From contig JARWIR010000014.1 of assembly GCA_029959085.1 (NCBI GenBank), positions 10,772,001 to 10,836,000 on the forward strand: a stretch of DNA of 64,000 nt, given 5' to 3'. The translations under genes were made by a program, and so were the position numbers. The DNA is from Nemophila menziesii. Taxonomy: Eukaryota; Streptophyta; Magnoliopsida; Boraginales; Hydrophyllaceae. The notes under the pieces were generated by a model. That model saw only the letters and a list, made by a program, of their open reading frames with translations. It was not told the origin of the DNA and did not search any database. This document shows positions 1 to 10,709 of the stretch, in pieces (within the stretch, counting starts at the first letter, position 1; the number at the start of each line of letters is the position of its first letter).

Positions 1-1
1 T

Positions 2-958
2 TCGTCTCAACCACAACCACTCGTTCTTGAACCATCTGCTCCTGCCCAACACTCCATGACCACTCGTGCTCGAGCCGGAACTATCAAACCAAATCCCAAG
101 TATCAGGTTAATCTTACTCATACTGCTTTATTAACTGCTATTGCTAATACCGATGTTCCTCGTGGCTTTAAGTCTGCGGCTAAATCACCTATCTGGTTAT
201 CGGCAATGCAAGAAGAGATAGACGCTCTCCAGAATAATAACACTTGGGATTTGGTGCCTCGTCCTCCTGGGGCTAATCTGGTTGGTTCAAAATGGGTCTT
301 CCGTACTAAGTTCAAAGCCGATGGCTCCATTGATAGACATAAAGCTCGGCTGGTCGCTCAAGGGTTCTCGCAAATCTACGGATCAGACTTCCACCATACC
401 TTCAGCCATGTGGTCAAGTCTGCAACGGTCCGTGTTATTCTTGCTCTAGCGACAACTCACCACTGGTCTCTTCATCAGCTTGACGTCAAAAACGCCTTCC
501 TCAATGGCGTTCTTGACAAACCAGTATACATGGACCAGCCCCCTGGCTTTGTAGACCTCTGTTTTCCATCACACGTGTGTCGTCTCAAGAAGGCTCTTTA
601 CGGTCTTCGCCAGGCCCCTCTAGCCTGGTTTCAACGGTTCAGCTCGTATCTTCTTACATTGGGTTTTCGACAAAGCAAATCAGATCCATCATTATTCTAT
701 TTTTGCCGTAATCGTGTCACACTATATTTGCTTCTCTACGTTGATGATATCATCATCACTGGCAACGATCCGTCCATTCTTCGAAGGTTCATTGCTCGTA
801 CACACAAGGAGTTTAAATTGACCGATCTTGGTCCCCTTAGTTACTTTCTTGGCCTCGAGGTCACATACACTAATGGTGTCTTATTTCTCGGTCAAGCAAA
901 GTATGCCAGTGACATCGTTAAACGAGCCGAGCTTCTTTATGCAAAGCCTGTTTCGTGA
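2..958 (+). pseudogene. copia reverse transcriptase (RVT_2), open at left edge
   Basis: The frame is open from base 2; the ATG at 56 is internal to a polyprotein. The translation contains the copia RT landmarks in order: WDLVPRPPG, KWVFRTKFKADGSIDRHKARLVAQGF, LHQLDVKNAFLNG, ALYGLRQAPLAWF and the catalytic box YVDD, then LTDLGPLSYFLGLE. It would copy element RNA into cDNA in the virus-like particle. The frame closes at 956-958 just after AKPVS, where homology jumps to another frame, which suggests a short deletion at about 940-960. Inactive unless frames are rejoined. Confidence 0.88.
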
Positions 959-1694
959 TGGTGAGTCATTCCCTGATCCCACATTTTATCGCTCGCTCGT
1001 TGGGGCACTGCAATATCTCACGATTACCCGTCCCGACCTCTCCTATGCGGTGAATCAGGTTAGTCAATTTATGCAAGCACCTACTGACGTCCATTTTCAA
1101 GCAGTCAAGCGTATTCTTCGTTACGTCAAAGGTACAATCAATTTTGGTCTCACCTTCACTTCACGTTCCGACTCCTCGCTCATCGGTTATTCTGATGCCG
1201 ATTGGGCTAGGTGCGTCGACACACGGCGTTCCACCTACGGATATTCTATCTTTCTTGGTGGTAATCTCGTGTCTTGGAGCGCTAAAAAGCAACCTACAGT
1301 AGCTCGTTCCAGTTGCGAATCTGAATATCGGGCTATGGCCAATACTGCGGCTGAATTGATGTGGCTTTTTAATCTACTTTCTGAGCTTCGATCTGCACCA
1401 TCTTCACAAATTCAGCTGCTCTGTGATAACAAGAGTGCTATATTTCTCAGTCAGAACCCGGTGGCGCACAAACGCGCCAAACACATAGACTTGGATTATC
1501 ATTTTGTCCGAGAACTTGTCTCTTCCGGCAAGCTTGCAACACAGTTTGTTCCTTCCGATCTCCAGCTTGCAGACATTTTCACTAAGAGTTTGGCTCGCCC
1601 TACGTTTGAACTTCTTCGATCCAAGCTCTGCGTGCGTCCCCACCCCACGCTTCGCTTGACGGGGGGTAATAATGAAGATATTTTGGGAGAATAA
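936..1694 (+). pseudogene. copia RNase H domain, frame-shifted from RT
   Basis: Continues the polyprotein in a different frame from the RT. Recognisable segments: PTFYRSLVGALQYL, TRPDLSYAVNQVSQFM, GYSDADWARCVDTRRSTYGY, SSCESEYRAMA, CDNKSAIFLSQNP, KHIDLDYHFVRE, QLADIFTKSL. The conserved Asp and Glu positions of copia RNase H (DADW, SCESE, CDN) are visible. It would remove template RNA during cDNA synthesis. The variable linker normally found between RT and this domain is very short here, which fits the small deletion at the frame change. The stop codon falls just inside the LTR. Confidence 0.87.
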
Positions 1695-1718
1695 TATGAG
1701 ATATTATTGGGAGAATAA
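1673..1718 (+). repeat. 46-bp direct repeat, copy 1 (copy 2 at 1984-2029)
   Basis: The segment starting TGAAGATATTTTGGGAG is repeated at 1984-2029 with a few changes. The 265 bp between them is unique in the window. Either the LTR has an internal duplication or extra sequence was captured between two copies of the LTR start. Confidence 0.8.
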
Positions 1719-2125
1719 TATGGATAATACAACTTCGTTCAGAATACGCTTTTTCTTCTTTCACAATTCTAGTTTACCTTTATTAGAACAAGGTGTAACA
1801 CTAAAGATTGAAGCTTTAAGGTGCCCGTAGTTCAACTGTCAAGGGCTACTTTCCTTTGTTACACCGGTTATAACTACCAGCTTCTTCAACTACTAAGGGA
1901 GGCAGAACGATCATAGAGAAGCGCGGAAGCTTCTTCTTTCCTAGGTTAATAAACATCTTAACTAGCTGCTTCAACAAGAACAATGAAGATATTTTAGGAG
2001 GATAATATGGGATATTATTGGGAGAATAATTAGTCAAGATATTCAAGATATTCAAGATATTGTAATTAGTCAATAATTAGGATTCTTTCCTTATTTTACA
2101 TAGCTTATTGTACACACGATTGTAC

Positions 2126-2133
2126 TATAAATA
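2126..2133 (+). promoter_or_regulatory. TATA box of copia LTR
   Basis: TATAAATA inside the LTR, about 50 bp before the LTR end. Position fits the core promoter of a short copia LTR. Confidence 0.6.
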
Positions 2134-2186
2134 CTCAATCAATACAAGCTTTATTCTCCACGCCAAATCATTCTTCTCACTTTACA

Positions 2187-3403
2187 ATTAGTCAGGACTT
2201 TAATATCTTCAAGCCCCCTGTTTGGTGGACCTAGGAGCTAACCTAAAGTACTATAAACCCGTGGATGGGAGAATATGCCTCTTTGGCTATGTAATTAGTT
2301 AAGCCTGTCGGTCAATAACGGACATTAAACAGACATTACCTAAGTCTGTAATCAAACCCCTTGTCGGATAATCACTTCACCACTAAAGTGAATAGCCCAA
2401 TTACTATAACTTATTTCTAATTAGCTAGGTCCGAAATAGTAAATAAGAACAAAATAATATCCAATATAAAATACCCAATTCAAAATAAACTAGAAATTTT
2501 TCCCAAATTGAAATACGTTAATTAAATAAATTGGGGTTCATCCCATTACGCGATTCTCAAGAATGTAAGGATTAGCTCATAATAAAAGTAAAAAAAAAAT
2601 CAATAATATACATGTTCCTAATAACATAAATAAAATAAGAACCTAGATAGAGGAATTGACTTGAGTCGTTGTTGGAGGAAAAGGATTCTCCATCTCCTGC
2701 TCTTGCTTCCGCCTCTTGACGCTCTCTCTAAGGATGATATAATTTCATGAAAGGTGGTTCAGACTCTCTCTTTAAGGATGTTGTAAATTGAAGAACAATT
2801 GAGAGGTGTCGAATAATGAGGTCTAGAGGAGCTTATATAGTGCTCAAAATCGGATTAGGGCTTAGGTTAAGAGCATTAGGTCAAATTATAAAAAGCCCAA
2901 GCCCATCTTCTTCTTTAATTCACGTAAGTGGTGTACATCTCTTAGTAAAACAGTTGTAACGTTTTCATATCAACTCCAAATGGACTCATTCTAGTTGCTA
3001 AATCTTCCTAACTCACATAGGCATCTTTTTTATTTCACGGCCAAAAGGCTGAATCCACATATAAGTGGCCCAAAAACAGAAATTAGCAACAACCTTCGAG
3101 ATCTGCAACTTCTTTAGTCAATTCTTCGAAAATTCTTGTCTTGCCTTTAAATCCTCCGCTTGATCTAAGACTTTAATTCTAACTTCTCCTACTTGTCTTG
3201 ATTCTCCATAGAATCCATGAACCTAAGAACTTTATCCTAAAAACAAATAAATTAACACAACTCTAAAAATGCAAATAGTCTAATTCTAAGGGGAGAAAGT
3301 GCAATATGACACATTAAGCATAAAAGTCTATCTAATAAGTCCATTTTCTACCTAAAATGATGTCTCCGAAGGGCTTATATTTAGAACAAATAGGGAGACA
3401 TCA
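2187..3403 (-). mobile_element. LTR of gypsy element A (3' LTR), truncated by copia insertion
   Basis: Read on the minus strand it begins TGATGTCTCCC at 3403, next to the purine tract, and matches 19040-20286 over its length with many differences. The copia element interrupts it at 2187 and the rest lies beyond the left edge. It contains no ORF. The divergence from its partner LTR is clearly larger than that of the other pairs in the window, so this is an old insertion. Confidence 0.85.
3358..3403 (-). other. 46-nt terminal hairpin of LTR (element A)
   Basis: The first ten bases of the LTR (TGATGTCTCC) and their inverted copy (GGAGACATCA) bound a 26-nt loop. The same 46-nt unit occurs at 6437, 14758, 20241, 34724, 48866 and 49427. 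Confidence 0.8.
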
Positions 3404-3980
3404 AGACTCCAAACTCAAACCTTTGTCGTCCCGACAAAGTAAAACAAGACATAGGTCTTGGGTGAGAAGCAACATGCAGAATCCAAAGAATAAACCCAAA
3501 TCAAAACTCAAAATAAATTTCATATAGTACAACCTAAGAATTAATTCACACATACACATATCATATAAAATCAAACACATAAATAATTTCAATCCGAAAT
3601 TAACTTCACAATCCTAGAAGGTTACACTTGATACTTAGCTCGAGATGGTGGCTATAGGGTATTCATCAATCCTTACTTGCTTTGAACGCTCCACTTAGGG
3701 ACGGTATGGTACATTTAGATAATGAAAAGTGAGCTTTTGACGGAGAGCCTCACTAGCCTTCAACAAACTGTCTTGAGCTTGAGTTTACACTCACATATGA
3801 TCTCACTCACTCGACGCACAAATTTAGCGTCCCCAAAATAAACCCAAACCTATCATTATGATAAAATAACCCTTTGTCGCTTCTTTTTTTTCTTCACATT
3901 TATTCAATCCATTTCTTTGTAAGTTAAACATGACATTCTTTTTAATGTGAATTGTCATGCTAACTTATTTTCTCAATTTT

Positions 3981-4011
<31 letters not shown>

Positions 4012-4705
4012 TCTATTCTGAAATCGGCAAAGGAATTTACAATAAAGTGTATAATCATTCAAGCACATCACAAATCTACCCAACAGATGTAATAATAGAT
4101 TCCCTCACCCCAAACTCAAGCTCAAGGACAACAAGTCTTAAGCAATTGTGATACAAGTGTGGGTCATATGGTATGGTCCTAAAATCTGAAGGATAAGTTT
4201 ATAATGTGGCTTCAAAAGAAAGGCTTAAAGGCTAAAAAATAATAGGTCCAAGAAGGATATAATTAATCACAGATTAGAAAGCTAAAAATGTCTCAGGTGG
4301 CTATCAAAGAACGGTCTCTATCATTTTCCTAGTTACATAGTTTCACTCTATTTTCACCTCTAGTTCATAATAAGTGGGTTCTTACTCATTTAGATTTCAC
4401 GTTCTACGCCACTCATTCTCACTAAATACGAGCTTACTTCTTTTGCATTGTTCATTAATTTTACCTATCAATCATCTAGTGTTTGCATGCATTCAAGTTG
4501 CGTTTTACATTAACTCCTAAGATCTACTATTTTATATCATTAATTTACAAAAAGTATGCTTATGGGGGTCATTCAACAAACTCTACAGTCAAATCATTCC
4601 TTAAATTAATGTTTATTTGACTTTTAAATTTTTTGAAAAAATAGTAAAAACACACAACAAATAAAATTAGGATGAGGCAACGAACCCCACCCCAAACTAA
4701 AAAAT

Positions 4706-4725
4706 GAGTCGTGTCCCCACGACTC
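4706..4725 (-). other. GGGA-loop hairpin downstream of ORF3 (element A)
   Basis: On the minus strand the unit reads GAGTCGTG, GGGA, CACGACTC: a perfect 8-bp stem closed by a tetraloop of the GNRA pattern. It sits next to a purine motif at 4690-4702. Confidence 0.8.
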
Positions 4726-4929
4726 AAAAAACTCTAAAAGAAAATAAAAATAATCTACACAACTAAATGAGAAAAAGGGAGAAGGAAATATATCAGGATC
4801 GGCACTAGGCCGATTACATGTGGTATTGCGTCGAGGTTGTGAAATCTTCTAAGTCACGATGTATAGATCGTACACCGTGGAAGTCGTCTTCTGTCAAGTA
4901 CGTTTCATCAACTCGAGCTCACGTCTCCT

Positions 4930-5049
4930 CTAATTAATCATCTCCTCCGAGCTCTCTAAATCATCACCTTCTCTACAGAAATCTTCCCTCAACACCCAAC
5001 TTTCTTTTCTCTTCATATTCTTCGTACCTTTTCCGACCTTCATGGTCAT
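4930..5049 (-). pseudogene. ORF3 remnant of element A
   Basis: A frame of about 39 codons starts at ATG 5049 (MTMKVGKG) and stops near 4930. The purine motif at 5058-5071 lies directly upstream, as in the other ORF3 copies, and a charged, basic N-terminus is shared. The following sequence has stops in all frames before the hairpin at 4706. It is called ORF3 by position and context; the globular domain is not recognisable here. Confidence 0.5.
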
Positions 5050-5589
5050 CTCGAATGACCCCAAACTCAAAGTTTCAAGAACTCCCAAAGTGTAGGATGA
5101 TATTTGTGACTTTTGGTATTCTTGAAGGTGTATGGATATGAATTATTGTGCACTATGGGTTGGGTTATGAATATCTCAAGGTTTGGGAAAGTTTTGATGG
5201 ATAAACTTTAAGCTTTGGTGAAGAAAGAATTTGGATTAAACTGTGAATTCTATGGTGTTTTGGAAGGATTTTTATGGCATGATTGAATATTTGGATGATG
5301 TTTGGAGGGAAGTGTTTATGATATTTTGGCGTCTTGATGGTGGGTTGCAGGTATTTTTCAAAGCTTGGGTTCGTATTACATGTTATTTTTGGTGTGAGAG
5401 GCTAACACGCAAAATTCAACATCCTATAATTAAATTTTTATTGTTTTAGCCGAGAGATGAGTGGCATGATGGCCACAGGATTGGCAAGCCGGTCGCGAAC
5501 AACGATTTCCTCAACAGCTAGATCTCAAAAAGTTATGCAATTTAGACTCGAAGATCACCTGATTTCGACATCCGAGCGCAAAGATATGA

Positions 5590-5880
5590 CTCGCCGAAGT
5601 TTGCTCTGATTCTGTCCAGATTTTTTGTAGCGGGCCGACATACTGGTCCTAGACCGTGTCGAGGTTTGCACCCACGGTTTTTCCTAGTTTCTCTTGTCTT
5701 TGGACCTGATTTCAAAAACCGTGTCACGGTTTTGTCTTCCGCCGGCATACCGCTCACCTGACCGGCATACTGGTCAGGCTTTCTAATGTTTCTTTTCGCC
5801 TCGGCATTGTACTTGATTCTTGTAACCGTGTCATTGTTTTGACCCACCGGGGTTATTGGCCGGTAAGCCGGTCCCAATGC
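5590..5880 (-). promoter_or_regulatory. GC-rich inverted-repeat block upstream of ORF3 (element A)
   Basis: Locally CpG-rich sequence in an AT-rich element, with repeated CCGGCATAC and CCGTGTC-type units such as those around 5631-5660 and 5745-5780. It occupies the same place, between the end of pol and ORF3, as the clusters at 11160-11560, 23140-23560, 42400-42630 and 52695-52990. Confidence 0.5.
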
Positions 5881-6071
5881 CAGATTTTTTTTTTCGTTCC
5901 TTGTCACCTTTTAAACACTCAGAAACTCCGTCACACGACTGCTTACCCCAAACTCAAAGGATTTTAACACCTGCAAGTTATCAAACACGCTACCACCTTT
6001 CTCATTTCTTAAAATTATATAATACTACTAAATTATACACTATGAAATTTAAAGACATAAATCATTAAAAC

Positions 6072-6125
6072 ATGGGTTGTCTCCCAAGGAGCACTTTTGT
6101 TTATTACATCTTTAAGTTCGATGCG
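6072..6125 (-). other. Post-pol hairpin block (element A)
   Basis: On the minus strand a CATC...GATG stem is followed by the conserved stretch with ACAAAAGTG and then GGGAGACAACCC. Compared with E1 (10957-11010) the stem shows paired changes (CGTC/GACG to CATC/GATG). Confidence 0.6.
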
Positions 6126-6431
6126 TTACTTTCCATGAAGATGGTATTGAGGCTTTTGCGGTTCTCCTCCGCTTAAACTCGCCTCTCCCTTGATGTAAAA
6201 GCTTTAGAACCTTCCCCCTTAGAATTTTATTCAATTGATCTCTAAAAAGGGGTGGGTAGTATCTTCGTTTCGCCTCCTTGCTCTCATGACGAAACTTATT
6301 TTCCACCACATGATAGTAGATGACCGTTCACCACGGTATAAGCTCATTTTTATTCTTCGTTTCAATCTTCTGTTCATCTTTAAAAATGTAGTGGGTAGGT
6401 GCTCCTCCTTTTCGCTTTGCTCTCGCGGTGT

Positions 6432-6436
6432 GGCAC
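6432..6436 (+). repeat. Target-site duplication of E1, left (GGCAC)
   Basis: GGCAC immediately precedes the LTR start at 6437 and recurs at 17660-17664 immediately after the LTR end at 17659. Confidence 0.9.
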
Positions 6437-6482
6437 TGATGTCTCCTCATTTGTGATAGATTTAAGTTAAGATGAGACATCA
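6437..6482 (+). other. 46-nt terminal hairpin of E1 LTR 1
   Basis: TGATGTCTC at the LTR start pairs with GAGACATCA at 6474-6482: nine perfect pairs and a 28-nt loop. The stem includes the very first base of the LTR. Confidence 0.85.
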
Positions 6483-7005
6483 TTTTTAGTGATTTAGAAG
6501 TCATAAATGTCGATTTTCTTGTGAAATAGTGCACTTTCCTATTTTTAGTCTTGATTTAGTAAAATAATATTTTTAGAGCATATTGGGTTTAATTGTTTAT
6601 TTAGTGTGTAGCTTTAAAGATAATTATGGAGCTTAATTAGAGTCCAAGTCAAAGACTAGAACTTATGGAAAGAGATTTGCATGGTAATTGGAGATAAGGA
6701 AACAAAAGCTAAAAAGATGGAAAAGGAAAAGCTGACTAATCTGGGATTCTGCAGTACACGCCTAAAGAAGTGCTATTTTACCCAAAAAAATAGGCCGATT
6801 TTGGTAATTTCCTTTCATAGAGACAAAGATAATGCTGTTACAATTCTTTTGGTATGTTATGGAGCTCAAACCGACCAATAACGAAGAAGATATGCTCAAA
6901 ACGGTCCAGCAGTGTTTATCTTTATTTCCATACGAATTTGAGTTGGGCTAGGAGTCCAATACTTTATCTCTTCCTCAAGAAAACGAATTAGGTCTTCTAA
7001 ACACC

Positions 7006-7013
7006 TATAAATA
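7006..7013 (+). promoter_or_regulatory. TATA box, E1 LTR 1
   Basis: TATAAATA preceded by ACACC, conserved at 15326-15333 in LTR 2. It is the best candidate core promoter for the genomic RNA. Confidence 0.7.
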
Positions 7014-7948
7014 CACCCTTATATCACTTGTAAAATCATCATTGCTTAGAAAAACCTTATAATTATTTCTTAGTTATTGTAGAGAGCAAGATGATGTCTT
7101 TTGTAATTTCGTTTAGTTTATTTCCTTCAGGTGTGAACTAAACTCCCCATAGCTTGGGTTTTGCATAATGTATAATCTATGAATTCTAATTCTTCTATCT
7201 AAGTTTCTTTGGGAATTATATGTTTTAATTTGATATTAGCTTCTTACTTAATATTTGTTTATGTGTTTTGATTTAATGTCTTTCCTAGAACTGATCACTT
7301 TAGGATTGTTTTAAGAGTAGTTAGATGGTCTCCTTGACAGGGTGTTTAACTATTGAACCACCACATAATGTCTAGTGTCGATATTAGTTCTGACAAAACA
7401 TGATTCTAACTAGATAGTCATTAGGGTTTGTTTTAACCACCATATCACCAATGATTGCAGTATTTGCTTAGGGCCTTAGTAGCGTTTGATAACCCTATTT
7501 GAAATCACGTCTTTGTTGTGCCGTAGCCCCCTTAGTCGCTCTCCAGGTCTAAGGTATGGGAATTTAGAATCCTGACTAAGTATACCAAGAGCTAATATTC
7601 TCCCTTATTAACTAGATTTATAGATAGAATTAGAAGGATTAGTGCATACTAGCAAAACCTGAGCTATACTTCTCATCTCATATTTCTTATCTTTTATTTT
7701 ATTGTCTTTATTAGTTAATTTCAAAATTCTCTCTTTAATTTATTTGTCTTCTAATTATTTAATTTTACTCGTTATTTCTACTCACGCGATTAACACACTT
7801 AAGTCCCTGAGAACGAACTTAACTTATCATTAAAACTTGCATACGTCCTGTAATACTTGCAGTACTGTGCCTGTCTAGGGTGAGAGTGCGTAGTTTCTCG
7901 GCTTAATTTTATCTTATTTTTATCACACCCTAGGCACCACAAAGTTTT

Positions 7949-7967
7949 TGGCGCCGCTGCCGGGGAC
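7949..7967 (+). other. Primer-binding site (tRNA-Asp type), E1 copy 1
   Basis: TGGCGCCGCTGCCGGGGAC lies six bases after the LTR end. It resembles the complement of the plant tRNA-Asp 3' end, which Athila-type elements are known to use. The same 19 bases occur at 16270-16288 and, on the minus strand, at 47420-47438. Confidence 0.85.
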
Positions 7968-8191
7968 TTGTGTCTTGTTAGCGTGTGGGTTATCTATTTC
8001 GAGTAGTAGTTTTTAATTAGTTTTTACTTTTCAGTTTTTAGTTTTTATTTTTCCAGATTTACGCTTGTGGTTTGCTTTAGTCTTTTTCAGGTTTCACAGT
8101 GTTTAATTCTTGGCCTCCTTTATCGGAGCCCGAGAGGAGCTTCAGACCTTACAACAAACGAGTTTGTGAGGAAAGAGCCTTAAGAAGAGTA

Positions 8192-9631
8192 ATGGCAGCC
8201 CAAGATCCACCACTTGGTGACCAACTCAATCCGAGAGGTCCACCACCACCTGGTGGTCTACAACAAAATCAACCAGGGATCCAACAACAAAATCCACCAC
8301 CAGTAGGAGGAGGTAATGGGCAGAATAACCTTAATAACCAACAGAACCGAGTTGAACAAGACCTTCCTATCCTTCATGTACCATTCCATGTTCAACCAAT
8401 CGGTTACCACCCTCCAGAGATTCCGAATATTAAATTTAGACCCGATCCGGGTATGCTCAGTCAATTTCAAAGTTTCGGACTCTACACTGGTACATCAATT
8501 AAGGATCCGGTAAGATCGATTCAGAAGTTTATGCAGATTTGTGATGCCTACATTACTCCTGGCATTACACGCGAGCAACTGTATTGTCATATGTTTTCGT
8601 TCTTCTTGACCGGTAGAGCTAGCGATTGGCTAGAGAGACAACCACATGGAACTATTCATTCTTGGAGAGAACTTCAAGCCGCGTTCTTTAACCGATTTTA
8701 TCCGAAGAGCATGAGACTCAAAGATCAAACCGAGCTTGCAAGATTTTGCCAAGAAGATAGAGAAATAGTGGGAGAAGCATGGACAAGGTTTCAACAAAAG
8801 TTAGCTAGATGTCCGCTCCATGGTTATACACCTGCTCTACAACTTGCTATATTCTATGAAGGTCTTAATGATAAAGGTAGAGAGAAAGTGGATAACATTG
8901 GAAAGGGTAATTTCGTGTCCATGAATCACAATGAAGCTTCCGAGGTGTTAGAAAATATTATGGAACAAGAGAGAAGTTGGCCTTCAACGCGAGCTTCTGT
9001 AGCAAAGACCCGAGGAACGCTTCGTTTAGATGCAGAAACTGCGAACTCAGCCCAAATATCCGCGTTAGAAAATCAAATCGAAGAGCTGAAAATAGAGATG
9101 CAAAAGAGTTTAGCCGCTGCAAACGTAGTACAAGAAGCACAAGGTTGTCAAGAATGTGGGGTTAACAATCATACATGGGAAGAGTGCGAATCAAATCCAC
9201 AATCTGTTTACTTTATATCCAACCGCGGAGGTTATCAATGGGGTAACCGAAACCATCCGGGTATGCAGTATTCAAATCCACAAGGGGCCGCTAATCCTGG
9301 TTATTATCAACAGCGCCCCCAGAACAACTCTTTCCAACAGAGAGGTCAGTACCAAAATCAACATCAAAATAGACCTACTTCCCCACAACAACCTGCTCAA
9401 GATGCCTATACCGATTCATTAGATCAGAAAGCTTTACCTCAGTATCCTCAAGAAGGATCAATGGATAGCACAAGCTCTAGACCGTTTGACCGCGACTATG
9501 AATGCTCAGGACGAGAAGGTCCGAGGACACGATGCCATACTTCATATGTTAGGTACTCAAGTAAAACAATTAAACGAAGTTTTAACAAATTTGGTAGAAC
9601 AAAAGGAAGTAAAGGCAATCGAAGGAGGTGA
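8192..9631 (+). CDS. E1 gag (capsid-nucleocapsid), full copy
   Basis: The ATG at 8192 (MAAQDPPLG) is chosen; the frame is open 31 codons further upstream without an ATG. A proline/glutamine-rich N-terminus is followed by the retrotransposon gag core (LYCHMFSFFLTGRASDWL, SWRELQAAFFNRFYPKSM, EAWTRFQQKLARCPLHGY), a coiled-coil-like segment (ISALENQIEELKIEMQKSL) and one zinc knuckle at residues 319-332 (CQECGVNNHTWEEC, C-x2-C-x4-H-x4-C). The tail is Q/N-rich. It forms the virus-like particle and binds RNA. The frame leaves homology at about 9440-9480, where the protease region continues in another frame; the last 40 or so codons are therefore out of register. A truncated second copy is at 16513-17610. 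Confidence 0.9.
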   Translation: MAAQDPPLGDQLNPRGPPPPGGLQQNQPGIQQQNPPPVGGGNGQNNLNNQQNRVEQDLPILHVPFHVQPIGYHPPEIPNIKFRPDPGMLSQFQSFGLYTGTSIKDPVRSIQKFMQICDAYITPGITREQLYCHMFSFFLTGRASDWLERQPHGTIHSWRELQAAFFNRFYPKSMRLKDQTELARFCQEDREIVGEAWTRFQQKLARCPLHGYTPALQLAIFYEGLNDKGREKVDNIGKGNFVSMNHNEASEVLENIMEQERSWPSTRASVAKTRGTLRLDAETANSAQISALENQIEELKIEMQKSLAAANVVQEAQGCQECGVNNHTWEECESNPQSVYFISNRGGYQWGNRNHPGMQYSNPQGAANPGYYQQRPQNNSFQQRGQYQNQHQNRPTSPQQPAQDAYTDSLDQKALPQYPQEGSMDSTSSRPFDRDYECSGREGPRTRCHTSYVRYSSKTIKRSFNKFGRTKGSKGNRRR

Positions 9632-10709
9632 AAACAATGTTGGGTTCGAAGCTTGCAAGGCTATATGCCTTGAAATTGAAGAAACAAAAGAGGAAGTACC
9701 GCATGCTGCCATTAGTGCCGTGGAAGTTCCGAGTACCGAAGAAGAACCAACCAAGTCTAGCCCCGTGGAATCTGACTGTTCTGAGGTTTATGTGGAGGAC
9801 GATCAAGAGAAAGCCGAGTTTATACAACTACTGAGGAAGATGCAAGAGGAAATTCGATCGGTAGTGGATTATGCAGCTGAGCTGGCTAAAGAGAAAGAGG
9901 AAGAAGCCTCAAAAGAGAGATCAGAAGATGAAGTTGCACCTGCTGTGCATGAAGAGAAAGAAGAAGAGAAGGTGGAATCGCCACCTATTGTTCAACCAGT
10001 ATCATCAACTATTCCTGATACAAATCCTAAGGATGACACTGTACTCAAGACATTTGTAGAGGCGTACCAACCTGAAAATATCAACGCCCAAATGCTTGAG
10101 ATTGCGAAGAGAGGACTTACACCGCAACAAGTTTTTACGCAAGTTATTCCTGAGAAAGAGGCGAGTGTAGAGATCCGAAGAGAGAACCTGAGGGTTTCAA
10201 GAAGAAGTGAAAGAGAGCTACCAACAAAACTTAAAGATCCGGGAAGTTTCAACCTTCCTATTCAATTACATGGTATGCTCAAGGTGAAAGCGATGTACGA
10301 TGTGGGTTCTGGTGTGAATCTTATGCCTAAGTCCGTGTTCGAGAGACTTGGACTTCAGAAATCAGAGAAAACTCCAGTGAAGTTGCAGTTTGATGACAAC
10401 TCAGTTAAAAGGACATGGGGAACAGTGGATGACGTCTTAGTCCGAGCAGGTAATATCGCCATCCCTACTGACTTTGTTATTCTTGAGTTTGATGCTGATA
10501 AGCAGGTTCCAATCATATTTGGACGGCCTTTCATGGCCACAAGTCAAAGTGTCATCAACTTCCAAGAAGGGACCAGTACCCTTCATGCAAAGAATGTATC
10601 CGAGACCTTCTATGTCTTGGGTAAGAAACCAAGGAAGTTAGATGCCACAGTTCCTGTCATCCATAGCCTTTCACATCACAAAGTCCCTCCTGAGAAGATC
10701 CACTTATAG
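9486..10709 (+). CDS. E1 spacer plus aspartic protease, frame-shifted after gag
   Basis: The open frame overlaps gag by 146 bp in another frame; the first codon is TTG, so it is a continuation of the polyprotein and not an independent start. About 190 acidic, Glu/Lys-rich residues precede LKDPGSFNLPIQL and the protease core AMYDVGSGVNLMPKSVFERL, then VPIIFGRPFMAT. The usual Athila-type active site is DLGAS; here it reads DVGSG. The stop at 10707-10709 falls where D (53215-54256) reads through into the integrase tail, so it is probably a nonsense mutation. No RT follows. Confidence 0.85.
   Translation: MTATMNAQDEKVRGHDAILHMLGTQVKQLNEVLTNLVEQKEVKAIEGGENNVGFEACKAICLEIEETKEEVPHAAISAVEVPSTEEEPTKSSPVESDCSEVYVEDDQEKAEFIQLLRKMQEEIRSVVDYAAELAKEKEEEASKERSEDEVAPAVHEEKEEEKVESPPIVQPVSSTIPDTNPKDDTVLKTFVEAYQPENINAQMLEIAKRGLTPQQVFTQVIPEKEASVEIRRENLRVSRRSERELPTKLKDPGSFNLPIQLHGMLKVKAMYDVGSGVNLMPKSVFERLGLQKSEKTPVKLQFDDNSVKRTWGTVDDVLVRAGNIAIPTDFVILEFDADKQVPIIFGRPFMATSQSVINFQEGTSTLHAKNVSETFYVLGKKPRKLDATVPVIHSLSHHKVPPEKIHL

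Larger units (their letters stand above)
1..2186 (+). mobile_element. Ty1/copia retrotransposon, 3' half (5' part outside window)
   Basis: The stretch runs from the end of the integrase-RT linker through reverse transcriptase and RNase H into a 3' LTR. Order of domains (RT then RNase H at the end of pol) and the RT motifs are copia-type. The element lies inside a minus-strand gypsy LTR whose homology resumes at about 2187, so it is a nested insertion; the 5' half and the left target-site copy are outside the window, so the TSD cannot be tested. The purine run at 1661-1666 just before the LTR is the likely polypurine tract. Confidence 0.9.
1673..2186 (+). mobile_element. 3' LTR of the copia element
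   Basis: Begins TGAAGATATT after a G-run and ends TTTACA before gypsy LTR homology resumes. A TATAAATA box lies at 2126-2133. No second LTR is in the window to confirm the ends, and the start could instead be 1984 where the first 46 bases recur. Confidence 0.6.
3404..6431 (-). mobile_element. Element A internal region, 3' portion (no pol)
   Basis: Starts with a degenerate purine tract next to the LTR and contains purine motifs (4107-4120, 4690-4702, 5058-5071), the ORF3-downstream hairpin (4706-4725), an ORF3 remnant, a GC-rich inverted-repeat block (5590-5880) and the post-pol hairpin block (6072-6125). The remaining roughly 300 bp to 6431 carry basic-residue-rich short frames that I do not recognise. 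No protease, RT, RNase H or integrase is present. Pyrimidine runs at 3970-4016 produce spurious ORFs. Confidence 0.8.
6437..7942 (+). mobile_element. E1 LTR 1 (5' LTR)
   Basis: Begins TGATGTCTCC after the TSD and ends next to the primer site; 1506 bp, the same length as the copy at 14758-16263. The terminal CA is changed to AA. A TATAAATA box lies at 7006-7013. Short inverted repeats lie at both ends: 6437-6482 and 7875-7933. Confidence 0.93.

Noticed and set aside
3957..4151. ORF with a run of Phe and Ser
   Set aside because: A translation of pyrimidine runs in the element A 3' region.
5542..5907. 121-codon minus-strand ORF
   Set aside because: It spans the GC-rich inverted-repeat block of element A and shows no domain; the block is better explained as regulatory or structural.
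9156..9422. Alternative-frame ORF within gag
   Set aside because: A shadow of the Q/N-rich gag tail.
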